Shown: piece after piece, positions 45,671 through 54,520 of the stretch
How positions within the stretch are numbered: position 1 is the stretch's first letter
How the letters are laid out: every line of letters starts with the position of its first letter
Assembly (NCBI GenBank): GCA_963827855.1
Contig: CAWHBY010000002.1
Span: 2,356,001-2,420,000, forward strand
Length of the DNA stretch: 64,000 bases
DNA from: DTPU01 sp963827855
Lineage (GTDB): Bacteria; Planctomycetota; Phycisphaerae; Sedimentisphaerales; Anaerobacaceae
Reading direction: 5' to 3'
Program-made: the position numbers and the translations under genes
Notes under the pieces: generated by a model
Told to the model about the DNA's origin: nothing
Databases searched by the model: none
The model's input: only the letters and a program-made list of their open reading frames with translations

Positions 45671-45826
45671 TCATACAGGGATTTCGTCTCCTTATTTTGG
45701 CGAATCGAATTGGGCCAGAGGCCCCTTCGAACCCCGCATTGACTGTGAGAATAGATGTGCTGCAGAAGGACACCAGAGACTAGGGCAAGGGCCGGGCGGT
45801 GGAAAGAGACCTGGGGGGCTATTCGC

Positions 45827-47332
45827 ATGCCTAGACACAGGAGTCAACGCGGAATCGCGCTGGCCTGGACGGCCATCGTCCTGATCGTGATGGTCGGGAT
45901 GGTCGGCCTCTGCATTGACTGGGGCAAGGTCACCTGGAACGTGCACCAGATCCAGAACGCCGCAGACGCAGCCGCCCTGGCAGGCGCTCAGATCGTCAAG
46001 CTGGACAGGCCTGGAGCCATCACTCGCACGCACGACTTCGCCCTGATGAACTACGCAGACGGCCGGCTGGTGACCCTGCGGACCACGGGCCAGCCGGAGC
46101 CCTTTAGTGGAAGCGAAGATCCCTACGACATCATCGTGGGCAGGTGGGCCACCTTCAATCGCACCTTCATCCCGACCCTGGATGCCCCCAATGCAGTCAA
46201 GGCCTTCGCCCGCCGCAAGTCCGGGCTGGGCACAGACGCGCCGCCCTTCGCTATGATATTTGGGCCGATCTTCGGGACCAGCACAGTACCCGGGACCCGC
46301 GCTGCGATCGCCTGTTGCTTCGACTCCAGCGGGTCCGGCCTGATCTGTCTTTCCAGCTCCGCAACGCCGGGCCTCTGGCTATCAGGTACGGCCGATCTCG
46401 ATGTGGATGGAGGCGGGATACACGTAAACTCAACTGCCTGGGGCGACAACCAAAGCGCGGGAGCCTGGGTCCAGGGATCAGCTCAACTCGACTGCGGATT
46501 CCTGAACGTGGTGGGGGCCGCGTCGCCGGATGCAGGCTCCACGGATTGGGAGGATGTGTCAAGTGTAGGCGGATTCTCTGTAGGCGACGTTACGACCGTT
46601 CCGGCCCCCTCGTATGTCCCTGACCCGGTGGCAGCCGCCCTTGCGGGCAACCCCTATGTGGTGGCACCGGACAATAACAGCCTCGATCTGCCCACCTTGA
46701 TCACCAATGGAACCATCCCCACCAGGAGCCTCGGCACCATCACGGACAGCAATACGCTGCTCCCAGGGTACTATCCGGGCGGCATCAGACTGACCACGAC
46801 CAGTGCGAATGTCGTACTCCAGCCTACCTCGAGCTCAGGTCTCGGCACCCTCTTCGTGTTCGGAGGCGGTACCTCGGGCTCCACTTCCGGCATGGTCTTG
46901 CACGGCGGCCGGTTGGAGGGCCACGGGGTCACCTGCTATGTGACAAAGAACTTTGGCCCAGGTGGCAGAAATGGGGTCATCGATGCCACTACTTCAGCGG
47001 TGGACCTGTGGTCTCCAGGAGACTGGCAAAACCATCTGGCAGGAACGAACGATCTGTCGCTCGTGCAGGGCCTCAACGGAATTGCAGTCTGGCAGGACCC
47101 GACCATGACCCCGCTCCCGGACGTGGGACTCAACGGGAGCGCCGATTTTGGGATCCATGGCACCCTGTACTTTCCTAACCCCATCTACGCGGTTCTGAAC
47201 GGCAACCTGGGAGACGTGGGCAACCAGATCGTATGCGGCAGTGCCAAGGTCTTGGGCAGGGCGGTGATCACCGTGAACTACGACGGCCGCAACAGCCCCA
47301 TGCCCACGCGCTCGTCGCTTCTGGTGAGGTAG
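45827..47332 (+). CDS. TadG-like pilus-associated protein with large extracytoplasmic domain
   Basis: The 501-aa protein starts with the TadE/TadG motif RSQRGIALAWTAIVLIVMVG, a prepilin-like site and helix, followed by the Flp-assembly signature IQNAADAAALAGAQIVKLDR. The remaining ~430 residues are a Gly/Ser/Thr-rich, beta-rich extracellular region (SGTADLDVDGGGIHVNSTAW, TLFVFGGGTSGSTSGMVL, GSADFGIHGTLYFPN) that may be a beta-solenoid. No von Willebrand A domain or MIDAS motif is seen, unlike classical TadG. It is transcribed away from flp from its own promoter. Likely role: a tip or anchor component of the pilus, or a surface adhesin. That is inference. Confidence 0.8.
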   Translation: MPRHRSQRGIALAWTAIVLIVMVGMVGLCIDWGKVTWNVHQIQNAADAAALAGAQIVKLDRPGAITRTHDFALMNYADGRLVTLRTTGQPEPFSGSEDPYDIIVGRWATFNRTFIPTLDAPNAVKAFARRKSGLGTDAPPFAMIFGPIFGTSTVPGTRAAIACCFDSSGSGLICLSSSATPGLWLSGTADLDVDGGGIHVNSTAWGDNQSAGAWVQGSAQLDCGFLNVVGAASPDAGSTDWEDVSSVGGFSVGDVTTVPAPSYVPDPVAAALAGNPYVVAPDNNSLDLPTLITNGTIPTRSLGTITDSNTLLPGYYPGGIRLTTTSANVVLQPTSSSGLGTLFVFGGGTSGSTSGMVLHGGRLEGHGVTCYVTKNFGPGGRNGVIDATTSAVDLWSPGDWQNHLAGTNDLSLVQGLNGIAVWQDPTMTPLPDVGLNGSADFGIHGTLYFPNPIYAVLNGNLGDVGNQIVCGSAKVLGRAVITVNYDGRNSPMPTRSSLLVR

Positions 47333-47416
47333 ACATGGGGATCGGGCGATCCCACGTGATCGGCAAGGACTTGCCCATAGGGACATCGCAGGACGGCCCA
47401 GTGGAGGACGACAAGG

Positions 47417-48205
47417 ATGTTAGAAAAGAACTATACACTACTGCGTTCTCAAAAGACTCGGGTGTACGAAATCCTCAAGGAGGTCGGCCTGGAGCCCGCG
47501 GAGTTTTCGTGGTCCGTTGAGTCGATCGCCGGCAGCCTCTCGGTCTCGAGGCTCAAGCATCGCGACGGTCAGTACTACTTCCAGTTCTCCTCCTATGAGC
47601 TGAATGCCTGGTGCGTGACGCGGCCAGGCCTGTACAGATCCATGGATTACCAGCATCCCAAGAACTGGGGAGAACAGGAAGATTTCTTCCGTCAGTGGGC
47701 CGAGTGTCTCAGGAGAGAGCTGGAGGTCCCTGACGTCTGGGCTGAGGTCGCCAGGCACCGGTTGTCCCTCGATGGCGAGCTGTCCGGAGAGGCGGTCAAC
47801 GAACCCATCCCTGCCGTGGAGGCGGACCGGATCGGCGAGGCGTTGTCCCGGTTCGGAGACGCGCTTAACCGAGAGTTCTCCCTGGATGAAAAGCGGGCCC
47901 TGCTGGTGATGACGAAGCTGAACTATCTGGCCGACGCAGCCAGGCGGGAGCGAAGCACGGATTGGATGTACATGGCCCTGGGCGTATGGACCTCCCTGGC
48001 CGCTGCACTGGCCCTCCCCGAGCCGCAGGCCGCCCGATTTCAGGCGATGGCCAAGGCCGAATGGGGCGCCTTCATGAAGCTGCTGCGACCCAGCAAGGAG
48101 ATCCCTGAGCACGCCGACAAACCCGAGCGACGGATCCTGGGCATCTGGCCCATAGGCGGCCGCAGATCGAACAAACAGGATCCCGCCAAGTCATCCCCTG
48201 CCTGA
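47417..48205 (+). CDS. Hypothetical cytoplasmic protein linked to the Tad locus
   Basis: The 262-aa protein starts with GGAGG eight bases upstream and has no signal peptide or membrane helix. The N-terminal half (SWSVESIAGSLSVSRLKHRD, YYFQFSSYELNAWCVTRPG) looks like an alpha/beta fold. The second half is helical (FSLDEKRALLVMTKLNYLAD, WMYMALGVWTSLAAALALPE). I do not recognise the family. It follows the TadG-like gene by 84 bases on the same strand, so it is probably co-transcribed with it. Its 3' end overlaps the convergent PAP2 gene by 15 bases. Confidence 0.6.
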   Translation: MLEKNYTLLRSQKTRVYEILKEVGLEPAEFSWSVESIAGSLSVSRLKHRDGQYYFQFSSYELNAWCVTRPGLYRSMDYQHPKNWGEQEDFFRQWAECLRRELEVPDVWAEVARHRLSLDGELSGEAVNEPIPAVEADRIGEALSRFGDALNREFSLDEKRALLVMTKLNYLADAARRERSTDWMYMALGVWTSLAAALALPEPQAARFQAMAKAEWGAFMKLLRPSKEIPEHADKPERRILGIWPIGGRRSNKQDPAKSSPA

Positions 48206-49258
48206 GCCCAACCGGCCGATCCGCCAGCCCGCGAGGGCGTACCCAGCGAGCCTTCCGCCAGCCAGGCTGGTCATAGCCGGCCTGGGCTCGCGGACTGCCA
48301 GACCCACCATACGCCAGATCACGAAGGTCCCTGCTGCCGCCACGTAGCCGTCCACTGCGTAGTGCCAGCCCAGGTAGACGCAGGCCACCTGGGTGGCTGC
48401 CGCGTAGGCCGTGAAGGCCCATGCCATGCAACGCCGCCGGCTGTTCCAGGCCCAGAGGGCGAACAGGACTGCCGTGGCCACGTGCATGGAGGGCATTGCG
48501 CTGACACCGCCCAGACAGATCTGTTGACCTGCGGATTGACGCACGCCTTCCTGCAGGCACACTGTCCACAGCCCGGCGCAGCGTAGTCGTTCCATCAAAG
48601 GGGCATAGACATCAGGGCCCTCTGCCGCCAGCCGGTAGTAGCACGGCCCTGCCGAAGACAGCCAGATCGCAGCCACTGTTCCCAGCAGAATCCAGGTGGT
48701 GACAAAGGACAGCAGGAGTCTCCATTGCTGGCGGAAAACGCCATGGAGAAGGACCCCGAACAGTACCAGGAACCAACTGCTGTAGGTCACATCGAGAAGG
48801 ACCAGGCCGGCACGATGACGGAACAGGCAATCCAGACATCGCCACGGTGCCACGCCGCCGTGCAGCAGCGTATCGAGGGCCGCCAATTGTCGGTCCCACG
48901 AAAACTGGTGGATGGCGTGGAAGCACGACTTGAAGGCCAGGTACGACGCCACGAACAAAGAGACGGTGACCAGGACGGAGAGTCTCTCCTCCAGGTCGCG
49001 CCGCAGGGGGTAGTGGCGGAGGTGATCAAACGGCGAATCAGGTCGGTCGCGCACCAGCAGCCAGGTATATCGCGTGACCACGGCCAGGGCCGTGCAGAGA
49101 ACCGCCATCCTGGCCATCTCCCCGAAGTAAGCCGCACGGGCCTCTCCAGAATAGGCCCAGACCGCCACCATCGCCGCACCGATATAGGCCCACGACAGCG
49201 TCAGGAACCAATCCCTCGCGGGACGCCCCCTCCCCTTCGACGAAACATCCGAATCCAT
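48191..49258 (-). CDS. PAP2-superfamily membrane phosphatase/transferase, Aur1/Ipt1-like
   Basis: The 355-aa protein has about eight membrane segments and the PAP2 signature in its later part: AMPSMHVATA followed by YLGWHYAVDG, which supply the catalytic histidines. The layout matches the inositolphosphotransferase Aur1/Ipt1 branch of PAP2 more than simple lipid phosphatases. Such enzymes act on phospholipids or polyprenyl-phosphate carriers at the outer face of the inner membrane. The start at 49258 has AGAGGCAAGG upstream, and starts up to 49321 are possible. It follows the STT3-like operon by about 145 bases in the same direction, so it may recycle or remodel the lipid carrier used there. 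That is inference. Confidence 0.8.
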   Translation of the reverse strand: MDSDVSSKGRGRPARDWFLTLSWAYIGAAMVAVWAYSGEARAAYFGEMARMAVLCTALAVVTRYTWLLVRDRPDSPFDHLRHYPLRRDLEERLSVLVTVSLFVASYLAFKSCFHAIHQFSWDRQLAALDTLLHGGVAPWRCLDCLFRHRAGLVLLDVTYSSWFLVLFGVLLHGVFRQQWRLLLSFVTTWILLGTVAAIWLSSAGPCYYRLAAEGPDVYAPLMERLRCAGLWTVCLQEGVRQSAGQQICLGGVSAMPSMHVATAVLFALWAWNSRRRCMAWAFTAYAAATQVACVYLGWHYAVDGYVAAAGTFVIWRMVGLAVREPRPAMTSLAGGRLAGYALAGWRIGRLGSGRG

Positions 49259-49403
49259 GCCCTTGCCTCTCACGGGGCCACCAGGGGGCGCGACGCATCT
49301 CGCAAGGAAACGCCTCGCCATTGAACCGGCACTCTAAGTCACCGCGAGAGCGGCCCTCTGGTCTCATCTCCAATACAGAGTATAGCTCAACCCGTCGTGC
49401 AAG

Positions 49404-51277
49404 TCAACGAAGGTCATCGCCATTGGAGCGGAACAGAAGAACCCCTGTCGGCAATGGCCCTGATTCCGGACGAACCTCGAACAGGCGGAACCCGGCCAGG
49501 CCCTGCGGCAGATCCACGGGCTGGCACCACTCGGGCAGTGCACTGCCGCACAGGCGCTGATACAGAGTCGAGACCGCAGCCGGCCTGGAGAAGAAGATGG
49601 CGTCCTCCGCATGCGGGCTCAACAGGATGAGGTCGATGCCCCGATCGCGGATCTGCCGATACGCCTGCTCGTCGGTCTCAGCCGTCAACGTGTCGTACGT
49701 GGCCAGCAGGCCCTGCCAATTCCGATGGTAGAGGGTCGCGATCACCTGATGTGGCGTGCGGTAGAGGATCTCCGCACCGAAGTTGGGGTGCGTGAGGATC
49801 CGCAGGGTGCGGCCCTGCCACCTCGCATCGGTGCGTAGATAGTTGCACAGCATCCTGACCGATGCACCCGGGCAGGAGTCGGACTTCGCGACGGGCCTCG
49901 CGAACGACTGGACCGCCAATCCCGAAAGGGCCAGCGTGAGAAACACACTCGTGATCCCACAGTGGGCCAATAGGCGGGCCAGGCCGCGGCCCTGCACGGC
50001 TGCACGCATTCGCAGGATCATCGCAGCCGCAGGTGGCAGAAGCAGAACTTGGGTGTAGGTCGTCCATCTGGCCTGCAGGAACGAAAGCATCACAAACACC
50101 AGCGTCGCAGCCAACAGGAAGATCCAACGTGGATCCCTTCGCCACGTGCGGTTGAGAACAAACATCAGCGGGTAGGTCAGGCTGTAACCCAGCATCGGCA
50201 GTCCCCAGGCCCACCGGACGTCGCTGCGCAGCAGGGGCTGCATCTCCTGTATGCCGGCAAGGCACCGTGCCCTGAGCTGGGGATCCACGTCGCCGAGTGG
50301 GCCGCCGAGCAGACTCGGAAAGAGGGCCACGGTGCAGATGATCGAGAGGCCGACGGCCGCGAACACGGCCAGGAGGCGGGCCTTGGCTCGGCCCAAGAGG
50401 GGCGACCGGCGGGCCAGCAGCATGAGGCAAAGCCACAGGATGCTGACGATGCCCAGGACGCCGGCGTGCGCCACGGACAGGCGGTCGACCTCCACTGCGG
50501 CCAGGGCCTTCCATGGCCGCTCGAGAACCAGGGCCAGGCACGTGCATCCCAGCACCACCGCACTGTAGCGGAGCGAGACACCCTGGTAGGGCGCCCCCTG
50601 GTGATCCACAGCGAGGCCAGGATGGCCAGCACGATCCCCACGGCCACCGCAGATTCCACGCTCACCCAGAGGGCCAGGCCGCTGATCGCTCCGGCCACGG
50701 TGCAGAGTCCGGCTGAGGAGGGGCGATCGAGAAGACGCAGAACGGAACCCAGGATCACCAGCATCAAGAGCACCAGAAGGCCGTGGTGATCCGGCCTGCC
50801 GGCCTGAAAGACGGACAACACAGCGGTCTGCATCCCGAAGAGAAGACCGACAATTGCCGAGCCGTCGTCGCCTAACAGGGGAGATAGAGCCCAACGGAGT
50901 GCCATGAATGAGACGACCAACAGCAGAGGACTGAGAATCACGCCCCACCAGAAGAGGGCTGGCTCGAAGCCGACCAGTACTGACCCGGGTATCGCGCCTG
51001 CCAGCAACAGGAGGTCAAAGGGCCGGGTCCAGTGGAGCCGGTCACCATAGGGCGGGTTGCTCCTCTCCAGGACCGGATCATACCACGAGCCCTTCAGCCA
51101 GAGATCCGATGCGCGGACCAGGTGCATATAGCCGTCGGAGTCGCACAGTTCTCCCGCCTGGATAGGCCCAAACCCGGCCAGGTAGACGGCGACCAGGGCC
51201 ACCGCGATCCAGGCGGCAAAGAGGAGATAGAGGATGGAATCGGTTCCTGAACGCACAGCCCTTGTCACTCGTGTCAC
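49404..51277 (-). CDS. STT3-like GT-C membrane glycosyltransferase, second tandem copy, one frameshift
   Basis: The joined 624-aa protein has about 12 hydrophobic segments and hallmarks of oligosaccharyltransferase STT3/AglB: an acidic first loop (CDSDGYMHLVRASDLW), WYDPVLERSNPPYGDRLHWT and GRPDHHGLLVLL. The C-terminal domain has ILTHPNFGAEILYRTPHQVI and YHRN, with a final VDLPQGLAGFRLFEV. The GTG at 51277 overlaps the upstream stop as GTGA. The frameshift near 50592 is a G run one base short. It shares architecture and motifs with its upstream neighbour (tandem duplicates). Proposed role: transfer of a lipid-linked glycan to protein or another acceptor outside the membrane. The WWDYG motif of classical STT3 is not present. 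Confidence 0.7.
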
Positions 51278-53118
51278 TTCAGGCGGACCTCGAAGAGCCG
51301 GAAGGAGTCCAGGCCGGCAGGCAAGTCCACCGGCCTGCACCAGTCCGGCGCCGGGCCGTCGCAGAGCCGCTGATAGAAGGAGGACCCGGCCTCCTTGCCA
51401 CAGTAGAACCGACGGACCCGGTCCGAGGCCGGGGCCACCAGGATCAGGTCGATCCCCCTCTGGCGGATCACATCGAGGGCCTCGCCGTCGGTGGCCGCAG
51501 AGAAGGCCCGGTGCGTGTCACGGATCCCCTGGGTGTTGCGGTGATAGGGCGTCCCGATGACCTCGTGGGGCGTCCTGTACAGGATCTCCCCTCCCCAGAA
51601 TACGTCCGTGAGGATCCGCAGGCAGCGGTGGCCATAAGGCTCGGCCTCGGCCAGGACCTTGCATACAGGGGCCAAGACGATCTGGTCCTTGAGGTCGGCC
51701 TCTGTCTTTGCGCCGACGATCGCGTCAACGAGCAGTCCGAAGAAGAGCAGGAAGTAGCAGCACGCAGCCAGCACGCCCGTCTTGGCCAGGGTCCTCTTGA
51801 AGGTGTACGGCCGCCGATCCAGCCGTGCCCAGACCACGCGGATGAGCTCCGTGAAGGGGATCACGAGGAGGGCCTGCACGTACGATACCCACCGGATCTG
51901 CTGGAAGGCCAGTGGGACGAAGACCGCCAATGCCCCCGTGAGGGTGAGCCAACCCGCAATGGCTGGGCCCACCGTGATCCTCCGTACCAGCAGCGGACCG
52001 CATAGGACGATAGAGCCCAGGACCGTGACCGCCAGGCCCCGGCCGGGCACGCTGGCAAACAGCGGTTTCATCTCCGCCACGTTCTGCACGTAGATGCGCG
52101 TCACCTCCGGGTCTACACCGGCCAGAGGCCCCTTGTACCACAGCGGCACGAACTGGGTCATGAACAGCCCGCAGATCCCTGCGCCACAGACCAAGGCCAG
52201 CAGGCGGCGGGTCAGCGGCCAGGGTTGTCTGGACCGATCGTGCCACGCGACAATGACCGCCCAGACCGCCACGGCCACTGCCAGCGCCGCGCAGTGGACA
52301 ATCGACAGGCGGTCGAATTCCACAGCGCCCAGGTCCGCAGGCGGCCGTTCAGCCACCAGGGCGGCTCCCAGGGCCACCACCAGGGCCAGGCCGTAGTACA
52401 ACCCCTTGCGGTGGAAGTCGCCTCCACGGACGATCCACAGGACAGCGAGCAACACGAGGCTCAGGCCGATCATGAGGATGGACTCGATGCTGGTCCAGAG
52501 GGCCAGCGCCGCGGCGATCCCAGCGCCATAGCAGACGGACGCACTCAAGGGGGCCATGACCATGCGCAGGGTGAAGCCGAGCATGAGCACGAACAAGAGC
52601 ATCAGCAGACCGTGGTGATCCGGCCTGCCGGCCTGAAAGACCAGCCACGTTCCCATCTGGCACATCAGGATCAGACCGGCGATGAGCGAGCCGTCCCGAC
52701 CCACCAGCGGCCGCACGGCCCAGGGCAGTACCCCCAGGGTGACACCCAGCAGCACAGGACTCAGGATCACCCCCCACCAGAACAGGCTGGACGCCAGAGC
52801 GACAAACGGCGAGCCCGCAGCGCCGCCGAGCAGGAGCAGGACATCGAAAGGCCGGGTCCAATGCAGAACCTCGCCATAGGGGGCATTGCTCCTCTCCAGG
52901 ACGGGATCGTACCAGCGGCCGGTGCACCAGAGCGTCTCAGCCCGCACGAGGTGCACGTAGCAGTCTGAATCCGAGAGACTCCCGCACTTGGGCCCGACCC
53001 ATCCTGCCAGATACATCAGCACCCAAATCGCGGGGATCAGGACACACAGGCCCAGATTCACCCACCCCAGCTCCCTGCCTGGGCCCAACGGATCGGGATG
53101 GTGTGAAGTCATGTGCAT
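51274..53118 (-). CDS. STT3-like GT-C membrane glycosyltransferase, first tandem copy
   Basis: The intact 614-aa protein has the same motifs as the next gene: SDSDCYVHLVRAETLW, WYDPVLERSNAPYGEVLHWT, GRPDHHGLLMLLF, then ILTDVFWGGEILYRTPHEVI, PYHRN and VDLPAGLDSFRLFEV. The Asp-rich first loop and the DHH motif correspond to metal-binding positions in STT3/AglB/PglB. The start at 53118 has GGAG ten bases upstream and lies 22 bases after the radical SAM stop. A further ATG at 53112 is possible. It is part of the FAD, radical SAM, STT3, STT3 operon. The protein acceptor and glycan are unknown. Confidence 0.72.
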   Translation of the reverse strand: MHMTSHHPDPLGPGRELGWVNLGLCVLIPAIWVLMYLAGWVGPKCGSLSDSDCYVHLVRAETLWCTGRWYDPVLERSNAPYGEVLHWTRPFDVLLLLGGAAGSPFVALASSLFWWGVILSPVLLGVTLGVLPWAVRPLVGRDGSLIAGLILMCQMGTWLVFQAGRPDHHGLLMLLFVLMLGFTLRMVMAPLSASVCYGAGIAAALALWTSIESILMIGLSLVLLAVLWIVRGGDFHRKGLYYGLALVVALGAALVAERPPADLGAVEFDRLSIVHCAALAVAVAVWAVIVAWHDRSRQPWPLTRRLLALVCGAGICGLFMTQFVPLWYKGPLAGVDPEVTRIYVQNVAEMKPLFASVPGRGLAVTVLGSIVLCGPLLVRRITVGPAIAGWLTLTGALAVFVPLAFQQIRWVSYVQALLVIPFTELIRVVWARLDRRPYTFKRTLAKTGVLAACCYFLLFFGLLVDAIVGAKTEADLKDQIVLAPVCKVLAEAEPYGHRCLRILTDVFWGGEILYRTPHEVIGTPYHRNTQGIRDTHRAFSAATDGEALDVIRQRGIDLILVAPASDRVRRFYCGKEAGSSFYQRLCDGPAPDWCRPVDLPAGLDSFRLFEVRLK

Positions 53119-53140
53119 CCGTCGCTCACTCCATGCAGGA

Positions 53141-54520
53141 TCACGTGGAACGTTCAGATCTGAGGACACCATACTCACGTATGCGGTGCAGCAGGAACTT
53201 CACCTGGCCGGGCCGCATACGACAAGCCAGCCTGAGGAGGCGTGAGGGGCACTTGAGGTAAAACTCGCGAAAGGCCTGAGACTGTGCCTGGAGCAGCGAT
53301 TCCCGCGTCAATCCTTCCGGTATCCACTCAGGCTCTTTGTAGCTCTTCTTGTCCCAGTTCGGTGAGAACCGGCCCTGGAGTTCGTACCAGAGCTCTGACC
53401 CGGGCAGGATGTCCAGGATGAGGAATTGGGCCCGCGCCAGGCCTGACTTCCTGGCGAAGGCGATGGTCTCCTGGATCGTGGAGGGTGTCTCTCCCGGCAA
53501 TCCGAAGATGAAGAAGCCCTGGGAGGAGATCCCGACCTTGTTGGCGATCCGGATGGACTCCTCGATGGTCTCTATGCTCTCCTGTTTGGTCACCTTGTCG
53601 AGTATGCCCTGGTTGGCCGATTCGATCCCGTAGGCGACGTAGTAGCAGCCGCTCTTCTTCATCAGACGCATCAGGGATTCGTCAACTCTGTCGGCCCGGA
53701 TGCCGTTCGGACACGCCCAACTGATCTGGATGCCGCTTTCGAGAATGCCGTTGCAGATACTCTCGATGTGGTCCCGCCTCAAGGTCAGGTTGTCGTCCTC
53801 GAAGTGGATCTCCCTGACGCCGAATTGGGCAACGAGGTATCGGATCTCCGCGATCACGTTCTGAGGAGTCCTGAACCGGATCTTCCGGCCGCACAGACGC
53901 GGACTGGCGCAGAAGGTGCACGTGTAGGGACAGCCCCGGGTAGTCGTGACCACACCGATGGGATAGTGCCTGGCGATGGTGCCGTGCGGCGCCTGGGGGT
54001 AGGTCCGCGGGTCCAGTTGCTCCCAATCTGGGAATGGAAGTGCATCAAGATCCTGGATGGACTCGGCCTTCTCCCAGGGGGATGAGGGGTCCGGCAGGTC
54101 CGCGGCGGCATAGACGCCCGGAATTCCCGAATGGCGGAAGTTGGCCCTCACCAGGGCCAGCAGGGCCAACTCGCCCTCACCTACGACGACGTAGTCGCAG
54201 CCCGAGTCCTTGAGGGTCTGATGGGGCAGAAACGTGGGATGGACCCCGCCGATGATGACTCGCTGGCCGCTCTGCTTCAGCCGCAGCGACAGATCGACCA
54301 CAGGATGGTAGAAGGCGGTCAGGCAGGTGATGCCCACGGCATCCGCCCTTTCGGCCAGGATCCGCCCGACCAGGACCTCGGGACGCAGGCTGTCCTTCAG
54401 CGCATCGATCAGGACGACCTCGATCCCGTTCTGCCGGAGAAAGGAGGCCAAGTACCCCAGTCCGATGGGCGGAGTGACAATGTGGGCGTCGTAGCTCGGT
54501 CGAACCAGAACCACCTTCAT
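53141..54520 (-). CDS. B12-binding-type radical SAM enzyme
   Basis: The 459-aa protein has an N-terminal cobalamin-binding-like Rossmann domain (PPIGLGYLASFLRQNGIEVV, AVGITCLTAFYHPVVDLSLR, VIIGGVHPTFLPHQTLKDSG) and a radical SAM core with the cluster cysteines 197, 201 and 204 (RGCPYTCTFC). The core continues with IHFEDDNLTLRRDHIESIC and GLPGETPSTIQETIAFARKS. The DxHxxG lower-ligand motif of methylcobalamin enzymes is not evident. Family members carry out methylations, ring contractions and lipid or tetrapyrrole modifications. GGAGGA precedes the ATG at 54520, which overlaps the FAD gene stop as ATGA. The context suggests modification of a lipid carrier or glycan, which is inference. Confidence 0.85.
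   Translation of the reverse strand: MKVVLVRPSYDAHIVTPPIGLGYLASFLRQNGIEVVLIDALKDSLRPEVLVGRILAERADAVGITCLTAFYHPVVDLSLRLKQSGQRVIIGGVHPTFLPHQTLKDSGCDYVVVGEGELALLALVRANFRHSGIPGVYAAADLPDPSSPWEKAESIQDLDALPFPDWEQLDPRTYPQAPHGTIARHYPIGVVTTTRGCPYTCTFCASPRLCGRKIRFRTPQNVIAEIRYLVAQFGVREIHFEDDNLTLRRDHIESICNGILESGIQISWACPNGIRADRVDESLMRLMKKSGCYYVAYGIESANQGILDKVTKQESIETIEESIRIANKVGISSQGFFIFGLPGETPSTIQETIAFARKSGLARAQFLILDILPGSELWYELQGRFSPNWDKKSYKEPEWIPEGLTRESLLQAQSQAFREFYLKCPSRLLRLACRMRPGQVKFLLHRIREYGVLRSERST

Larger units (their letters stand above)
45221..45826. promoter_or_regulatory. Divergent control region between flp and the TadG-like gene
   Basis: This 606-bp spacer contains no gene I can support. It holds two outward promoters: minus-strand 45444-45471 and plus-strand 45642-45670. 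The flp transcript would carry a leader of roughly 215 nt and the TadG-like transcript one of roughly 150 nt. A TTG-initiated 71-codon frame runs through the flp leader and ends in TAATG at the flp start. No known riboswitch was recognised in either leader. Confidence 0.6.
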
